From: Virgisporangium ochraceum
Lineage (GTDB): Bacteria; Actinomycetota; Actinomycetes; Mycobacteriales; Micromonosporaceae
Direction: 5' to 3'
Assembly: GCF_016863655.1 (NCBI RefSeq)
Contig: NZ_BOPH01000001.1
Location: 62,001-126,000 of the forward strand
DNA length: 64,000 bases
The position numbers were made by a program, and so were the translations under genes. The notes beneath the pieces were generated by a model. That model saw only the letters and a program-made list of their open reading frames with translations, did no database searches and had not been told where the DNA came from. Below are positions 33,063 through 41,009 of this stretch, in pieces; within the stretch, counting starts at the first letter, position 1; each line of letters starts with the position of its first letter.

Positions 33063-34564
33063 TGGGCTACGCACAGGTCCGGGCGGTCGCCCTGGTGGGG
33101 ATGGTCGGCCAGATGGTCGTCGTCGAGTCCGACGTGGCCGCCGGCCTGCCGTCGCTCGTGGTCACCGGTCTCCCCGACGCCGCCCTCACCCAGGCCCGCG
33201 ACCGTGTACGGGCGGCGGTGGTCAACTCCGGTGAGGAGTGGCCCCAACGCCGCCTGACCGTGAACCTGCTTCCCGCGCACCTCCCGAAGCACGGCTCCTC
33301 CTTCGACCTGGCGGTGGCCGCGTCCCTCCTGGCCGCCGCCGGCGCCATCCCGGCCGACCCGCTGCGCGAGGCCGTCCTCATCGGCGAACTCGGCCTCGAC
33401 GGCACGGTCCGCCCGGTCCGCGGCGTCCTGCCGGCAGTAGTGGCCGCGATGCGAAACGGTCTGCGCTACGCGGTGGTGCCGGCGGAGAACGCCGCCGAGG
33501 CGGCCCTGGTCCCGGGAATCGTGGTGCGGGCCACCGACACGCTCGCCCGGCTCATCGGTTTTCTCCGCTGCGACGGTCCACTCCTCGACCCGCCCTCCCC
33601 CGGACCCGACGCCGACGTCGACGGCCTCGACCTCGCCGACGTCCTGGGCCAGGACCGGGGCCGGCGCGCCGTCGAACTGGCCGCGGCCGGTGGGCACAAC
33701 CTGGCGCTGTTCGGCCCTCCGGGTGCCGGCAAGACCATGCTGGCGCAGCGGCTGCCCACCGTGCTGCCGCCGCTGTCCGACGAGGCGGCGCTGGAGGTCA
33801 CCGCGGTGCACTCGCTGGCCGGCGCGCTGCCGGAGGAGAGCCCGCTGATCCGCCAGCCGCCGTTCCAGGCGCCCCACCACACCACGTCGGTGGCCGCGCT
33901 GGTCGGTGGCGGGTCGGGGGTGGGCCGGCCGGGTGCGTTGAGCCGGGCCCACCACGGCGTCCTGTTCATGGACGAGGCGCCCGAGTTCAGCCCGGCGGCC
34001 CTGGAGGCGCTCCGGCAGCCGCTGGAGGAGGGCGTGGTGCGGATCAGCCGGTCCCGGGCCGAGACGGTCTTTCCCGCCCGGGTGCAGCTGGTGCTCGCGT
34101 CGAACCCCTGCCCGTGCGCGCGGCCCGGCGGCGACCAGTACTGCGAGTGCTCGCCGCTGGCACGTCGCCGGTATCTGAGCCGGCTGTCCGGGCCGCTGCT
34201 CGACCGCATTGACCTGCAGGTGAAGCTCTCCCCCGCCCGGCCCGAGGCGGTGCTCGGCGACGAGGCGGGCGAGTCGTCGGAGGCGGTGGCCTCGCGGGTC
34301 GCCGGCGCCCGTGCGGCGGCCGCGGAGCGGTGGGGCGCCACCAACGCGGGCGTGCCGTCACGGACGCTGCGCGACGCCCGGTACCGGCTTCCGCGCGTCG
34401 TCAGCGCACCGCTGGCGAAAGACCTCGACCGCGGCCTGATCTCGGCGCGCGGTCACGACCGGGTCCTGCGCGTCGCGTGGACCATGTGCGACCTCGACGG
34501 TCGCGCGCATCCCGAACTGGCCGACGTCTGCGAGGCCCTCGACCTGCGAAGGGGAACACGATGA
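33062..34564 (+). CDS. comM: ComM/YifB-family AAA+ ATPase (Mg-chelatase-like)
   Basis: The 500-residue protein has an N-terminal ChlI/Lon-like domain, then Walker A FGPPGAGKTMLAQRL, Walker B VLFMDEAPEFSP and an arginine-finger region. A C-terminal ChlI domain completes it (DLDGRAHPELADVCEALDLR). ComM is a helicase that extends heteroduplex branches during natural transformation, which fits the neighbouring dprA. A cysteine-rich loop CPCARPGGDQYCEC is present as in the family. It starts at ATG 33062. Confidence 0.95.
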   Translation: MGYAQVRAVALVGMVGQMVVVESDVAAGLPSLVVTGLPDAALTQARDRVRAAVVNSGEEWPQRRLTVNLLPAHLPKHGSSFDLAVAASLLAAAGAIPADPLREAVLIGELGLDGTVRPVRGVLPAVVAAMRNGLRYAVVPAENAAEAALVPGIVVRATDTLARLIGFLRCDGPLLDPPSPGPDADVDGLDLADVLGQDRGRRAVELAAAGGHNLALFGPPGAGKTMLAQRLPTVLPPLSDEAALEVTAVHSLAGALPEESPLIRQPPFQAPHHTTSVAALVGGGSGVGRPGALSRAHHGVLFMDEAPEFSPAALEALRQPLEEGVVRISRSRAETVFPARVQLVLASNPCPCARPGGDQYCECSPLARRRYLSRLSGPLLDRIDLQVKLSPARPEAVLGDEAGESSEAVASRVAGARAAAAERWGATNAGVPSRTLRDARYRLPRVVSAPLAKDLDRGLISARGHDRVLRVAWTMCDLDGRAHPELADVCEALDLRRGTR

Positions 34565-35727
34565 CCACCGAACGGGCGCTCTGGGCTGGGCTGAGCGCGA
34601 TCGTCGAGCCGGGCAACCGCGAGCTCGGGCAGGTCGTGCGCCGGGCCGGCCCGTTCGTGGCGACGGAGGCGCTGTGCGCGGAGCGCGTGTCCGAGCAGCT
34701 GGTCGGCGCGGCCGCCACCCGGTTGGGCCGGCCGTTGACCGTCGCGGCCGTCGAGGAGTTCGGCCACCGGCTGCTGGCCGACGCCGACCGGTTGGGGGTG
34801 CGGATCGTCTGCCCGGTCGACGAGGAGTGGCCGGCCCGGTTCGCCGACCTGATCCGGATCAGCCGGGGCTACACGGGGCAGGTGGCCGACCGCGACACCG
34901 ACCCGCCGCTGGCGTTGTGGGTACGCGGGCCGCACCGGCTCGACCAGGCGTTCGAGCGTTCGGTGGCGGTCGTCGGGGCGCGGGCCGCCAGCGAGTACGG
35001 CGCCTACGTCGCCGGTGATCTCGCCGGTGGTCTGGCCGAGAGCGGCTGGACCGTGGTGTCGGGTGGGGCGCTCGGTATCGACGGCGCCGCGCACCGGGCC
35101 GCCCTGGCGGGTGGGGGCGTGACGGTGGCGGTGCTCGCGTGCGGGATCAACCGGCCCTATCCGGTCAGCCACACGGCGATGTTCGAGCGGATCGGCGAGG
35201 AGGGTCTGGTCGTCAGCGAGTGGCCGCCCGACGCTCCGCCGTACAAGCTCCGCTTCCTGATCCGCAACCGTGTCATCGCCGCGGCGTCGGCGGGCACGGT
35301 GCTCGTCGAGGCGGCGCACCGCAGCGGCGCGCGGCAGACGCTGGGCCGCGCCCGGCTGCTGGGGCGTCCGACGCTGGTGGTGCCGGGGCCGGTGACGTCG
35401 GCCATGTCGGTCGGCTGCCACGAGGAGCTGCGGGTGGAGGGCACGCGGGCGGTGGCGTCGGTGGCGCACGTCATCGAGGAGGTGGGGCGCATCGGCGTCG
35501 ACCTCGCTCCGCTGCCGGTGACGCCCGAGCGTCCCCACGACCGGCTCGACCCGATGGCCCGGCAGGTGCTCGAGGGCGTGCCCATGCGCCGGCCGCTGAC
35601 CGCGGAGGAGATCGCCGCGGCGGCCGGGGTGAGTGGACGTGACGCGCGCCGGTCCCTGCCGCTGCTGGTGACGCTCGGCCACGTGGAGGTGATCGACGAC
35701 GGCTACCGGTTGGCGCGGCCCGCTTGA
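34561..35727 (+). CDS. dprA: DNA processing protein DprA
   Basis: DprA loads RecA on incoming single-stranded DNA. The 388-residue protein overlaps comM by ATGA. The Rossmann-like core holds VAVVGARAASEYG, VVSGGALGIDGAAHRAAL, ACGINRPYP and FLIRNRVIAAASAGTVLVEA, the conserved DprA motifs. A C-terminal winged-helix domain (EEIAAAAGVSGRDARRSLPL) follows. It is normal in length for actinobacteria. Together with comM it marks a set of genes for DNA uptake or repair-associated processing. Confidence 0.95.
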   Translation: MTTERALWAGLSAIVEPGNRELGQVVRRAGPFVATEALCAERVSEQLVGAAATRLGRPLTVAAVEEFGHRLLADADRLGVRIVCPVDEEWPARFADLIRISRGYTGQVADRDTDPPLALWVRGPHRLDQAFERSVAVVGARAASEYGAYVAGDLAGGLAESGWTVVSGGALGIDGAAHRAALAGGGVTVAVLACGINRPYPVSHTAMFERIGEEGLVVSEWPPDAPPYKLRFLIRNRVIAAASAGTVLVEAAHRSGARQTLGRARLLGRPTLVVPGPVTSAMSVGCHEELRVEGTRAVASVAHVIEEVGRIGVDLAPLPVTPERPHDRLDPMARQVLEGVPMRRPLTAEEIAAAAGVSGRDARRSLPLLVTLGHVEVIDDGYRLARPA

Positions 35728-35744
35728 CTCCCGCGTGCCGGCGG

Positions 35745-36890
35745 GTGACCGTCCATGGCGTGGGTACCACGGAGGACCGGCACGCCGAGCTGCCGGAGGC
35801 GATGCGCACGGCGGTCGACGCGTTCGGGGTCCACCTGGCCGCCGAGCTGAACCGGTCGGCGCACACCGTGCGCGCCTACCTGGGCGATGTGGTCTCGCTC
35901 CTGGACCACGCGTCCCGCATGGGCGCCACCACCCCGGCCGACCTCGACCTGCTGACCCTCCGCAGCTGGCTGGCCCGCCTACGCACCACCGGCGCCGCCC
36001 GCACCACACTGGCCCGCCGTGCCGCGGCGGCCCGCACGTTCACGGCGTGGGCCCACCGGTCCGGCCTGACCGGCGACGACCCCGGCCAGCGCCTGGCCAG
36101 CCCGAAACCCCACCGAGACCTGCCCAACGTGCTCCGCGCCGACCAGGTCGCCGGGCTACTCGAACCACCGGCGGCCACGCGCGCCGGCACACCCACCCCC
36201 GCCGCGTCGCAGACCCCCGCCGCCACGCCCACCCGCGCCGCTCCGCAGACCCGCGCCACCACGCCCACCCGCGCCGCTCGACAGACCCCCATCGCCACGC
36301 CCACCAACACCACCACACCCACCGACACCGCCTCTGCCGGCGGCCCGGTCGGTGAGGTGGCCGCCGCGGCCAGTGCCGAGGAGACGGCGACCGCGCTGCG
36401 CGATCACGCGATCCTCGAGCTCCTGTACGCGGCCGGCATCCGGGTGGCCGAGCTGTGCGGTCTCGATCTCGGTGACGTCGACCGGTCGCGCCGGGTCCTG
36501 CGCGTATTCGGCAAGGGCGCGCGGGAGCGGGCGGTCCCCTACGGTGTGCCGGCCGAGCGGGCGCTCGAGGCGTGGCTGCGCCGGGGGCGGCCGACGTTCG
36601 TCACCCCGGGAAGCGGTGACGCGCTCCTGCTCGGTGCCAAGGGTGGGCGGCTCAATCCGACGGTGGTGCGCCGGATCGTGGCGCGGGCGGCGGCCGCCGC
36701 GGGGTTGCCGCACACCAGCCCGCACGGGCTGCGGCACGCGGCGGCCACACACCTGCTCGAGGGCGGGGCCGACCTGCGCAGCGTGCAGGAACTGCTCGGG
36801 CACGCGTCGCTGTCCAGCACGCAGATCTACACGCACGTGTCGATCGAGCGGCTCCGCTCGGCGTACCGGCAGGCACATCCCCGGGCGTAA
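35745..36890 (+). CDS. xerC: Tyrosine recombinase XerC with expanded linker
   Basis: XerC resolves chromosome dimers at dif with XerD. The catalytic residues are present: Arg233 (GIRVAEL), Lys257 (GKGARER), His327/Arg330 (HGLRHAA), His353 (GHASL) and Tyr362 (IYTHV). The N-terminal SAM-like core-binding domain is at about 15-125. Between the domains (about 142-203) lies an insertion of Thr, Pro, Ala, Gln and Arg with repeated TPTRAA-type units, so the protein is about 381 residues, against about 300 for most XerC. The GTG at 35745 is used; GTG 35760 is an alternative. Confidence 0.88.
   Translation: MTVHGVGTTEDRHAELPEAMRTAVDAFGVHLAAELNRSAHTVRAYLGDVVSLLDHASRMGATTPADLDLLTLRSWLARLRTTGAARTTLARRAAAARTFTAWAHRSGLTGDDPGQRLASPKPHRDLPNVLRADQVAGLLEPPAATRAGTPTPAASQTPAATPTRAAPQTRATTPTRAARQTPIATPTNTTTPTDTASAGGPVGEVAAAASAEETATALRDHAILELLYAAGIRVAELCGLDLGDVDRSRRVLRVFGKGARERAVPYGVPAERALEAWLRRGRPTFVTPGSGDALLLGAKGGRLNPTVVRRIVARAAAAAGLPHTSPHGLRHAAATHLLEGGADLRSVQELLGHASLSSTQIYTHVSIERLRSAYRQAHPRA
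36168..36359 (+). repeat. Repetitive Thr/Pro/Ala-coding insert in xerC
   Basis: Units such as acgcccacccgcgccgct recur in frame with 30-36 bp spacing. The tract encodes the disordered linker between the two domains of XerC and shows the GC- and C-rich bias of slippage-prone sequence. Confidence 0.7.
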
Positions 36891-36898
36891 GATCAGGT

Positions 36899-38179
36899 GT
36901 GCTGACCGTGACGCCGCCCGAGCCGGTACCCGGTGCCCGGCTCCTGTTCAGCCTCGACCCGGCGGTCAGCCACCTCAACCATGGCTCGTTCGGTGCCGTG
37001 CCGGTGCCCGTCCAGCGGGCCCAGCAGCGGCTCCGCGACGAGATGGAAGCCAACCCGGTCAGGTTCTTCGCCGGCGGCGCCCTCGACGACCGGGTCACCG
37101 CGGCCCGCCGCCACCTGGCCACGTTCGTCGGCCTCGACCCCGACGGCTGCGCCGTGATCCCCAACGCCACCACCGGCGTCTCCATCGTGCTCGGCTCGCT
37201 CGACCTCGCCCGCGGCGACGAGATCCTCACCACCGACCACCGGTACGGCGCCGTAGCCATGGCCATCGAACGCGCCTGCCGCGAAACCGGCGCGCTGGTC
37301 CGCGAAGTGCCGATCCGCCTCGACGCCACCGACGACGACGTGGTCGCGGCGCTCCGCGCCGCCATGAGCGGCCGCACCCGGCTCGTGGCACTCGACCTCA
37401 TCACGTCACCGACCGCGCGGCTCATGCCCGTGGCCGCCGTACACGCGGCGCTGCGCGGCACCGGCGTCCCGATGTTCGTCGACGCCGCGCACGCACCGGG
37501 CGTGATCAGCAACCCGGCACCGGCCGAGTTCTGGGTCGGCAACCTGCACAAGTGGGCCTACGCCCCGCGCGGCACCGCGCTCCTGCACGTCGCCGCCCGC
37601 TGGCGCGGCCGGGTGCGCACGCCGGTGGTGTCGTGGCGCGAAGCCGAAGGCTTCCCGGGCAGCCTCGAGTTCTCCGGCGTCACCGACCCGACCGCGTGGC
37701 TCGCCGCGCCCGTGGGCACCTACGTGCTGCGCACGCTGGGGCTCGACCGGGTCCGCCACCACAACGCCGCCCTCGCCGCCTACGCACAGGCGACGGTCGG
37801 AGCCGCCCTCGGCCACACCCCCGACTCGCTCCCGACCCCGACGGGCCCGCCCACCGGCACCGCACCCACCGGCACCGCACCCACCAGCACCGGCACGCGC
37901 GGCAGGCCGGCCAGCGGCACACCCGGCAGCCCGGCCGAAGGCACGCCCGGCAGCGGCGCGCTGCCGATGCGCATCGTGCCGCTACCGGCCGGCATCGCCT
38001 CGACGCCCGATGACGCGATGCTGCTGCGCCGCCGCATCGCCGACGAGCTCCAGACCGAGGTGCAGGTCAGCAGCTGGCGCAACCGCGGCTTCCTGCGGCT
38101 CTCGGCCAACATCTACAACCTCGCCGACGAGTACGACCGGCTGGCCGAGCGCCTCCCCGCGTTCCTCAAGTCGCTGTAG
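36899..38179 (+). CDS. Class V PLP enzyme (isopenicillin N epimerase-like)
   Basis: The 426-residue enzyme has the class V aminotransferase pattern. It has SHLNHGSFGAVP near the start, VDAAHAPG (Asp195) for the cofactor ring and the PLP lysine in NLHKWAYAPRG (Lys218). The nearest group is isopenicillin-N epimerase-like, which covers racemases, cysteine lyases and desulfurases; the substrate is not clear. Residues 311-354 form a Thr/Pro/Gly/Ala-rich insert (PTGTAPTGTAPTSTGTRG) that breaks the small domain. The GTG start is 8 bp after the xerC stop, so it may be in the operon. Confidence 0.82.
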   Translation: MLTVTPPEPVPGARLLFSLDPAVSHLNHGSFGAVPVPVQRAQQRLRDEMEANPVRFFAGGALDDRVTAARRHLATFVGLDPDGCAVIPNATTGVSIVLGSLDLARGDEILTTDHRYGAVAMAIERACRETGALVREVPIRLDATDDDVVAALRAAMSGRTRLVALDLITSPTARLMPVAAVHAALRGTGVPMFVDAAHAPGVISNPAPAEFWVGNLHKWAYAPRGTALLHVAARWRGRVRTPVVSWREAEGFPGSLEFSGVTDPTAWLAAPVGTYVLRTLGLDRVRHHNAALAAYAQATVGAALGHTPDSLPTPTGPPTGTAPTGTAPTSTGTRGRPASGTPGSPAEGTPGSGALPMRIVPLPAGIASTPDDAMLLRRRIADELQTEVQVSSWRNRGFLRLSANIYNLADEYDRLAERLPAFLKSL

Positions 38180-38684
38180 CCGAACCCAGCGGCAGCAGCC
38201 GGACGCGGCCGAACCCGAGCAGCAGCAGCGGATCGAGGTACGTGTCGCCGCGGCGGAGGCCCCAGTGCAGGCACGCCGCAACCGGGCAGCCCGCGTGACC
38301 GGCGGCCAGCGTACCGAGCCGGGTGCCCCGGCCGACCGGTTCACCGGCGCGCACCGCCGCGTCGACGGGCTCGTACGTCGTGCGTAGACCGTTGGGGTGG
38401 CTGACGCTCACCACACCCCGACCGGCCACGGTGCCGGCGAAGGCCACGGTTCCCGCTCCGGCCGCCAGCACCGCCGCACCCGGCGACCCGGGCGACCCGG
38501 CCAGATCGACACCCCGGTGCCCGGCCAGCCACGGCTCGGGCGGTGGGTCGAACCGCCGCACCACCGTGGGCGCGCCATCGAGCGGCCACCCGAACCCGGC
38601 AACCGGAGCAGGCGCCGCCCGCGCCACCAGCGCAGGAGCGGCAAGAAGAAGGAGAAACGCCAGAACCACACCCAGGACCCGCAT
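38166..38684 (-). CDS. Secreted LytM/M23-type protein
   Basis: The 172-residue protein starts with MRVLGVVLAFLLLLAAPALV, a signal peptide. The M23 fold is seen in WPLDGAPTVVRRF, HRGVDLAG (the first His and Asp ligands) and CLHWGLRRGDTYLDPL (the later HxH region is reduced to LHWG). One metal ligand may be missing, so it could be a non-catalytic peptidoglycan-binding LytM protein. A gene of this type lies near rpsB in other actinobacteria. Its last 14 bp overlap the class V enzyme gene. Confidence 0.78.
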   Translation of the reverse strand: MRVLGVVLAFLLLLAAPALVARAAPAPVAGFGWPLDGAPTVVRRFDPPPEPWLAGHRGVDLAGSPGSPGAAVLAAGAGTVAFAGTVAGRGVVSVSHPNGLRTTYEPVDAAVRAGEPVGRGTRLGTLAAGHAGCPVAACLHWGLRRGDTYLDPLLLLGFGRVRLLPLGSATAT

Positions 38685-38774
38685 ACACCGAGCCTCGACC
38701 CACAGGCCCCCGCCCACAACGACGACCCCGTCCCCTGTGGACAGCCACGTTGGCATGTGGACGACCCCGGCCCA

Positions 38775-38788
38775 CACGCCCGGGCGTG
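38775..38788 (-). terminator. Palindrome behind the DUF2469 gene
   Basis: CACGCCCGGGCGTG is a perfect 14-bp palindrome next to the DUF2469 stop at 38789. It could serve as a short GC-rich terminator between that gene and the LytM gene. Confidence 0.4.
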
Positions 38789-39109
38789 CTACCCGGAGAA
38801 CCCGCTGTCAGGCAACGAGATCTCGGGCTTCTCGAGCTCCTCCACGTTGACGTCCTTGAAGGTCATCACGCGAACGTTCTTCACGAAGCGGGCCGGGCGA
38901 TACATGTCCCACACCCACGCGTCGTGCATCTCGACCTCGAAGTAGACCTCGCCGTCGGAGTTGCGCACGTGCATGTTGACCTGGTTCGCGAGATAGAACC
39001 GCCGCTCGGTCTCCACCACGTACGCGAACTGGCGGACGATGTCGCGGTACTCCCGGTAGAGCTGCAGCTCCATCTCGGTCTCGTACTTTTCGAGATCCTC
39101 TGCGCTCAT
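38789..39109 (-). CDS. DUF2469 family protein
   Basis: The 106-residue protein starts at ATG (MSAEDLEKYETEMELQLYREYRD). Conserved features are YEVVETERRFYL-like VVETERRFYLANQVN and EMHDAWVWDMYRPARFVKNVRVMTFKDVNVEEL. The family is small, soluble and actinobacterial, with unknown function. Its ATG overlaps the rnhB stop by ATGA, so translation is coupled, and the order DUF2469-rnhB is the same as in mycobacteria (Rv2901c-Rv2902c, from memory). Confidence 0.92.
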   Translation of the reverse strand: MSAEDLEKYETEMELQLYREYRDIVRQFAYVVETERRFYLANQVNMHVRNSDGEVYFEVEMHDAWVWDMYRPARFVKNVRVMTFKDVNVEELEKPEISLPDSGFSG

Positions 39110-39876
39110 GTTGAACCGCCCTCCATGCCGACATTCTCTCCCAGCACGAGCTGGGTACGCGCGGCAACGCCGGCGACAGCCACGGTACCTCCCCGCACCC
39201 GTCGCCGAACCGCCGGCGGTAGCTCGGCCGCATCCGTGCACGCCGCCACGTTCGCATACGAGAACCGGTGCACGGGGCACGGCCCGTGCGACTTCAGGGC
39301 GGCCGAGTGCTCCGGCGTGGCATACCCCTTGTGCTCGTCGAAACCGTAGGCCGGCCACCGCGAGTGCAGGTCCACCATGATCCGGTCCCGGGTGACCTTG
39401 GCCACTATGCTCGCCGCCGCCACACAGGCCGCGACCTGGTCGCCCTTCCACACGGCGAGCCCCGGCGCCGTGATCCCCGGCACCGGGAAGCCGTCGGTCA
39501 GCACGTAGGACGGCGTCACCGACAGCGACGCCAGCGCCCGCCGCATCCCGGCCAGGTTGCAGACGTGCAGGCCGGTGCCGTCGACCTCACCGGGCTCGAT
39601 GATCACCACCGACCAGGCGAGCGCCCGCGCGACGACCTCCGCGTACAGCTGCTCCCGCACCGGCGCCGACAGAAGCTTCGAGTCGGTGAGACCGTCGATC
39701 TCCCCGCGCCTGCCCTCGGGCAGCACCACGGCGCCGACCACCAGGGGACCGGCGCAGGCGCCCCGGCCGGCCTCGTCGGCACCGGCCACGTGCCGGAACC
39801 CGCGCCGCTGCAACGCCCGCTCCAGTGCGTACAGGCCGCCTTCGCGGTGCACGATCGTCCGTGGCGGAGCCAGCAT
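39106..39876 (-). CDS. rnhB: Ribonuclease HII
   Basis: RNase HII cuts the RNA strand of DNA-RNA hybrids and removes misincorporated ribonucleotides. The 256-residue protein has the metal-site motif AGADEAGRG with the Asp-Glu pair and the later acidic residues in TDGFPVPG and HSRWPAYGFDEHKGY. It starts at ATG (MLAPPRTIVHREGGL). The C-terminal 45 residues beyond the core are variable. It lies in the conserved string DUF2469-rnhB before NUDIX and lepB. Confidence 0.95.
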   Translation of the reverse strand: MLAPPRTIVHREGGLYALERALQRRGFRHVAGADEAGRGACAGPLVVGAVVLPEGRRGEIDGLTDSKLLSAPVREQLYAEVVARALAWSVVIIEPGEVDGTGLHVCNLAGMRRALASLSVTPSYVLTDGFPVPGITAPGLAVWKGDQVAACVAAASIVAKVTRDRIMVDLHSRWPAYGFDEHKGYATPEHSAALKSHGPCPVHRFSYANVAACTDAAELPPAVRRRVRGGTVAVAGVAARTQLVLGENVGMEGGST

Positions 39877-40338
39877 TCACACCACCCCCAGACGGCGCAG
39901 CAACGACGGCAGATCCGGCGGATAGTACGCGTCCCGGGACGTCGCGAAGTCCGACAGAGACCACCACGCCACATCGGAGACCGTCGCGCGCTCGATCGCG
40001 TCGAAGCCCGACCGGTCCACCGAAAGAGAAGGCACCCGCACGAGGAACCACTGCTGCTCCTGGCGGTACCGCCGCCCGTCGAACGGAAACTCGGTGACGT
40101 CGCTCCAGACGGGCGCGCCCAGGCGGTCCACCGTGATCTGAAGCCCGGTCTCCTCGAACAGTTCCCGCACCGCGGCCTCCGCCACCGACTCGCCCGGCTC
40201 CAGGCCGCCGCCGACGGTGAACCAGTACCGCCGGCCCGGATCCGCCGGATCGAAACCCTGGAGCATGAGGACCCGACCGGCCGCGTCGACCACGAGCACC
40301 CGCGCCGCCCGACGCTCGATCACCGATGATTCGGACAT
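39877..40338 (-). CDS. NUDIX hydrolase
   Basis: The 153-residue protein has a complete Nudix box, GGLEPGESVAEAAVRELFEETGL, in which the GX5EX7REUXEEXGU pattern holds. The fold core is VLVVDAAGRVLML before it and WWSLSDFATS after it. It hydrolyses a nucleoside diphosphate linked to another group, and the substrate is unknown. Its stop is next to the rnhB start, so the two are probably co-transcribed. Confidence 0.88.
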   Translation of the reverse strand: MSESSVIERRAARVLVVDAAGRVLMLQGFDPADPGRRYWFTVGGGLEPGESVAEAAVRELFEETGLQITVDRLGAPVWSDVTEFPFDGRRYRQEQQWFLVRVPSLSVDRSGFDAIERATVSDVAWWSLSDFATSRDAYYPPDLPSLLRRLGVV

Positions 40339-40367
40339 GACCGGATCAGCCTACGCGCGGACGCCGA

Positions 40368-41009
40368 CTACTTCGGATCGGGCACCTTGTCGAAGGTGTT
40401 CGGCACCGTGAGCCAGGTGGCTCTGCCCACCGGCCAGAAGATCACGAATGCGCGTCCCACGATCGCGTCCTCGGGAATGGTGGCGCCCGTGAGGTCGCCG
40501 TCGCGGACGTACCGTTCCCGCGAGTCGCTGGAGTGCGACCGGTGGTCGCCCATCATCCAGTACCGGCCCTTGGGCACCACGATGTCGAACGGCTGCTCAC
40601 TGGCCAGGTCGACCACGCCATCGTCGGACGAGTAGATGTACGGCTCGTCGAGCGAATGCCCGTTGATCACCAGGCGCTGCTGTTCGTCGCAGCAGACGAT
40701 GCGGTCGCCGGGGATGCCGATGACCCGCTTGATGAAGTCTTCGTCGGCGGTGCCGCTGCGCCAGTTCGACGGCGCTTCGAAGACGATGACCTCGCCCCGG
40801 TGCGGCGATCGGAAGTTGTAGATCAGCTTGTTGACGAGCACCCGGTCGTTGATGAGGAGAGTCTTCTCCATCGACTCCGACGGAATGTAGAACGTCTGGA
40901 GGACGAAGGCCCGCACCACCACGGCGACCACGATGGCGACGATCAGCAGCATCGGAAGCTCGCGCCAGAAGCTGCCACGGCGCCGGGTGGAGGACGACTC
41001 GTCAATCAC
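40368..41009 (-). CDS. lepB: Signal peptidase I, copy 1
   Basis: The 213-residue enzyme has one N-terminal membrane helix (LIVAIVVAVVVRAFV), the catalytic serine motif IPSESMEKTLL and the catalytic lysine in FIKRVIGIPGDRI. The C-terminal motif MGDHRSHSSDSR is complete. It removes signal peptides on the outside of the membrane. It starts at GTG, overlapping the lepB copy 2 stop by four bases, so the two copies are translationally coupled. Confidence 0.93.
   Translation of the reverse strand: MIDESSSTRRRGSFWRELPMLLIVAIVVAVVVRAFVLQTFYIPSESMEKTLLINDRVLVNKLIYNFRSPHRGEVIVFEAPSNWRSGTADEDFIKRVIGIPGDRIVCCDEQQRLVINGHSLDEPYIYSSDDGVVDLASEQPFDIVVPKGRYWMMGDHRSHSSDSRERYVRDGDLTGATIPEDAIVGRAFVIFWPVGRATWLTVPNTFDKVPDPK

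Noticed and set aside
34330..34560. Earlier dprA start giving 465 residues
   Set aside because: The extra residues lie inside comM in another frame; the ATGA overlap at 34561 is the usual coupled start.
36168..36359. Possible insertion or transposon scar in xerC
   Set aside because: No inverted repeats or target duplications are seen; the in-frame repeats point to slippage.
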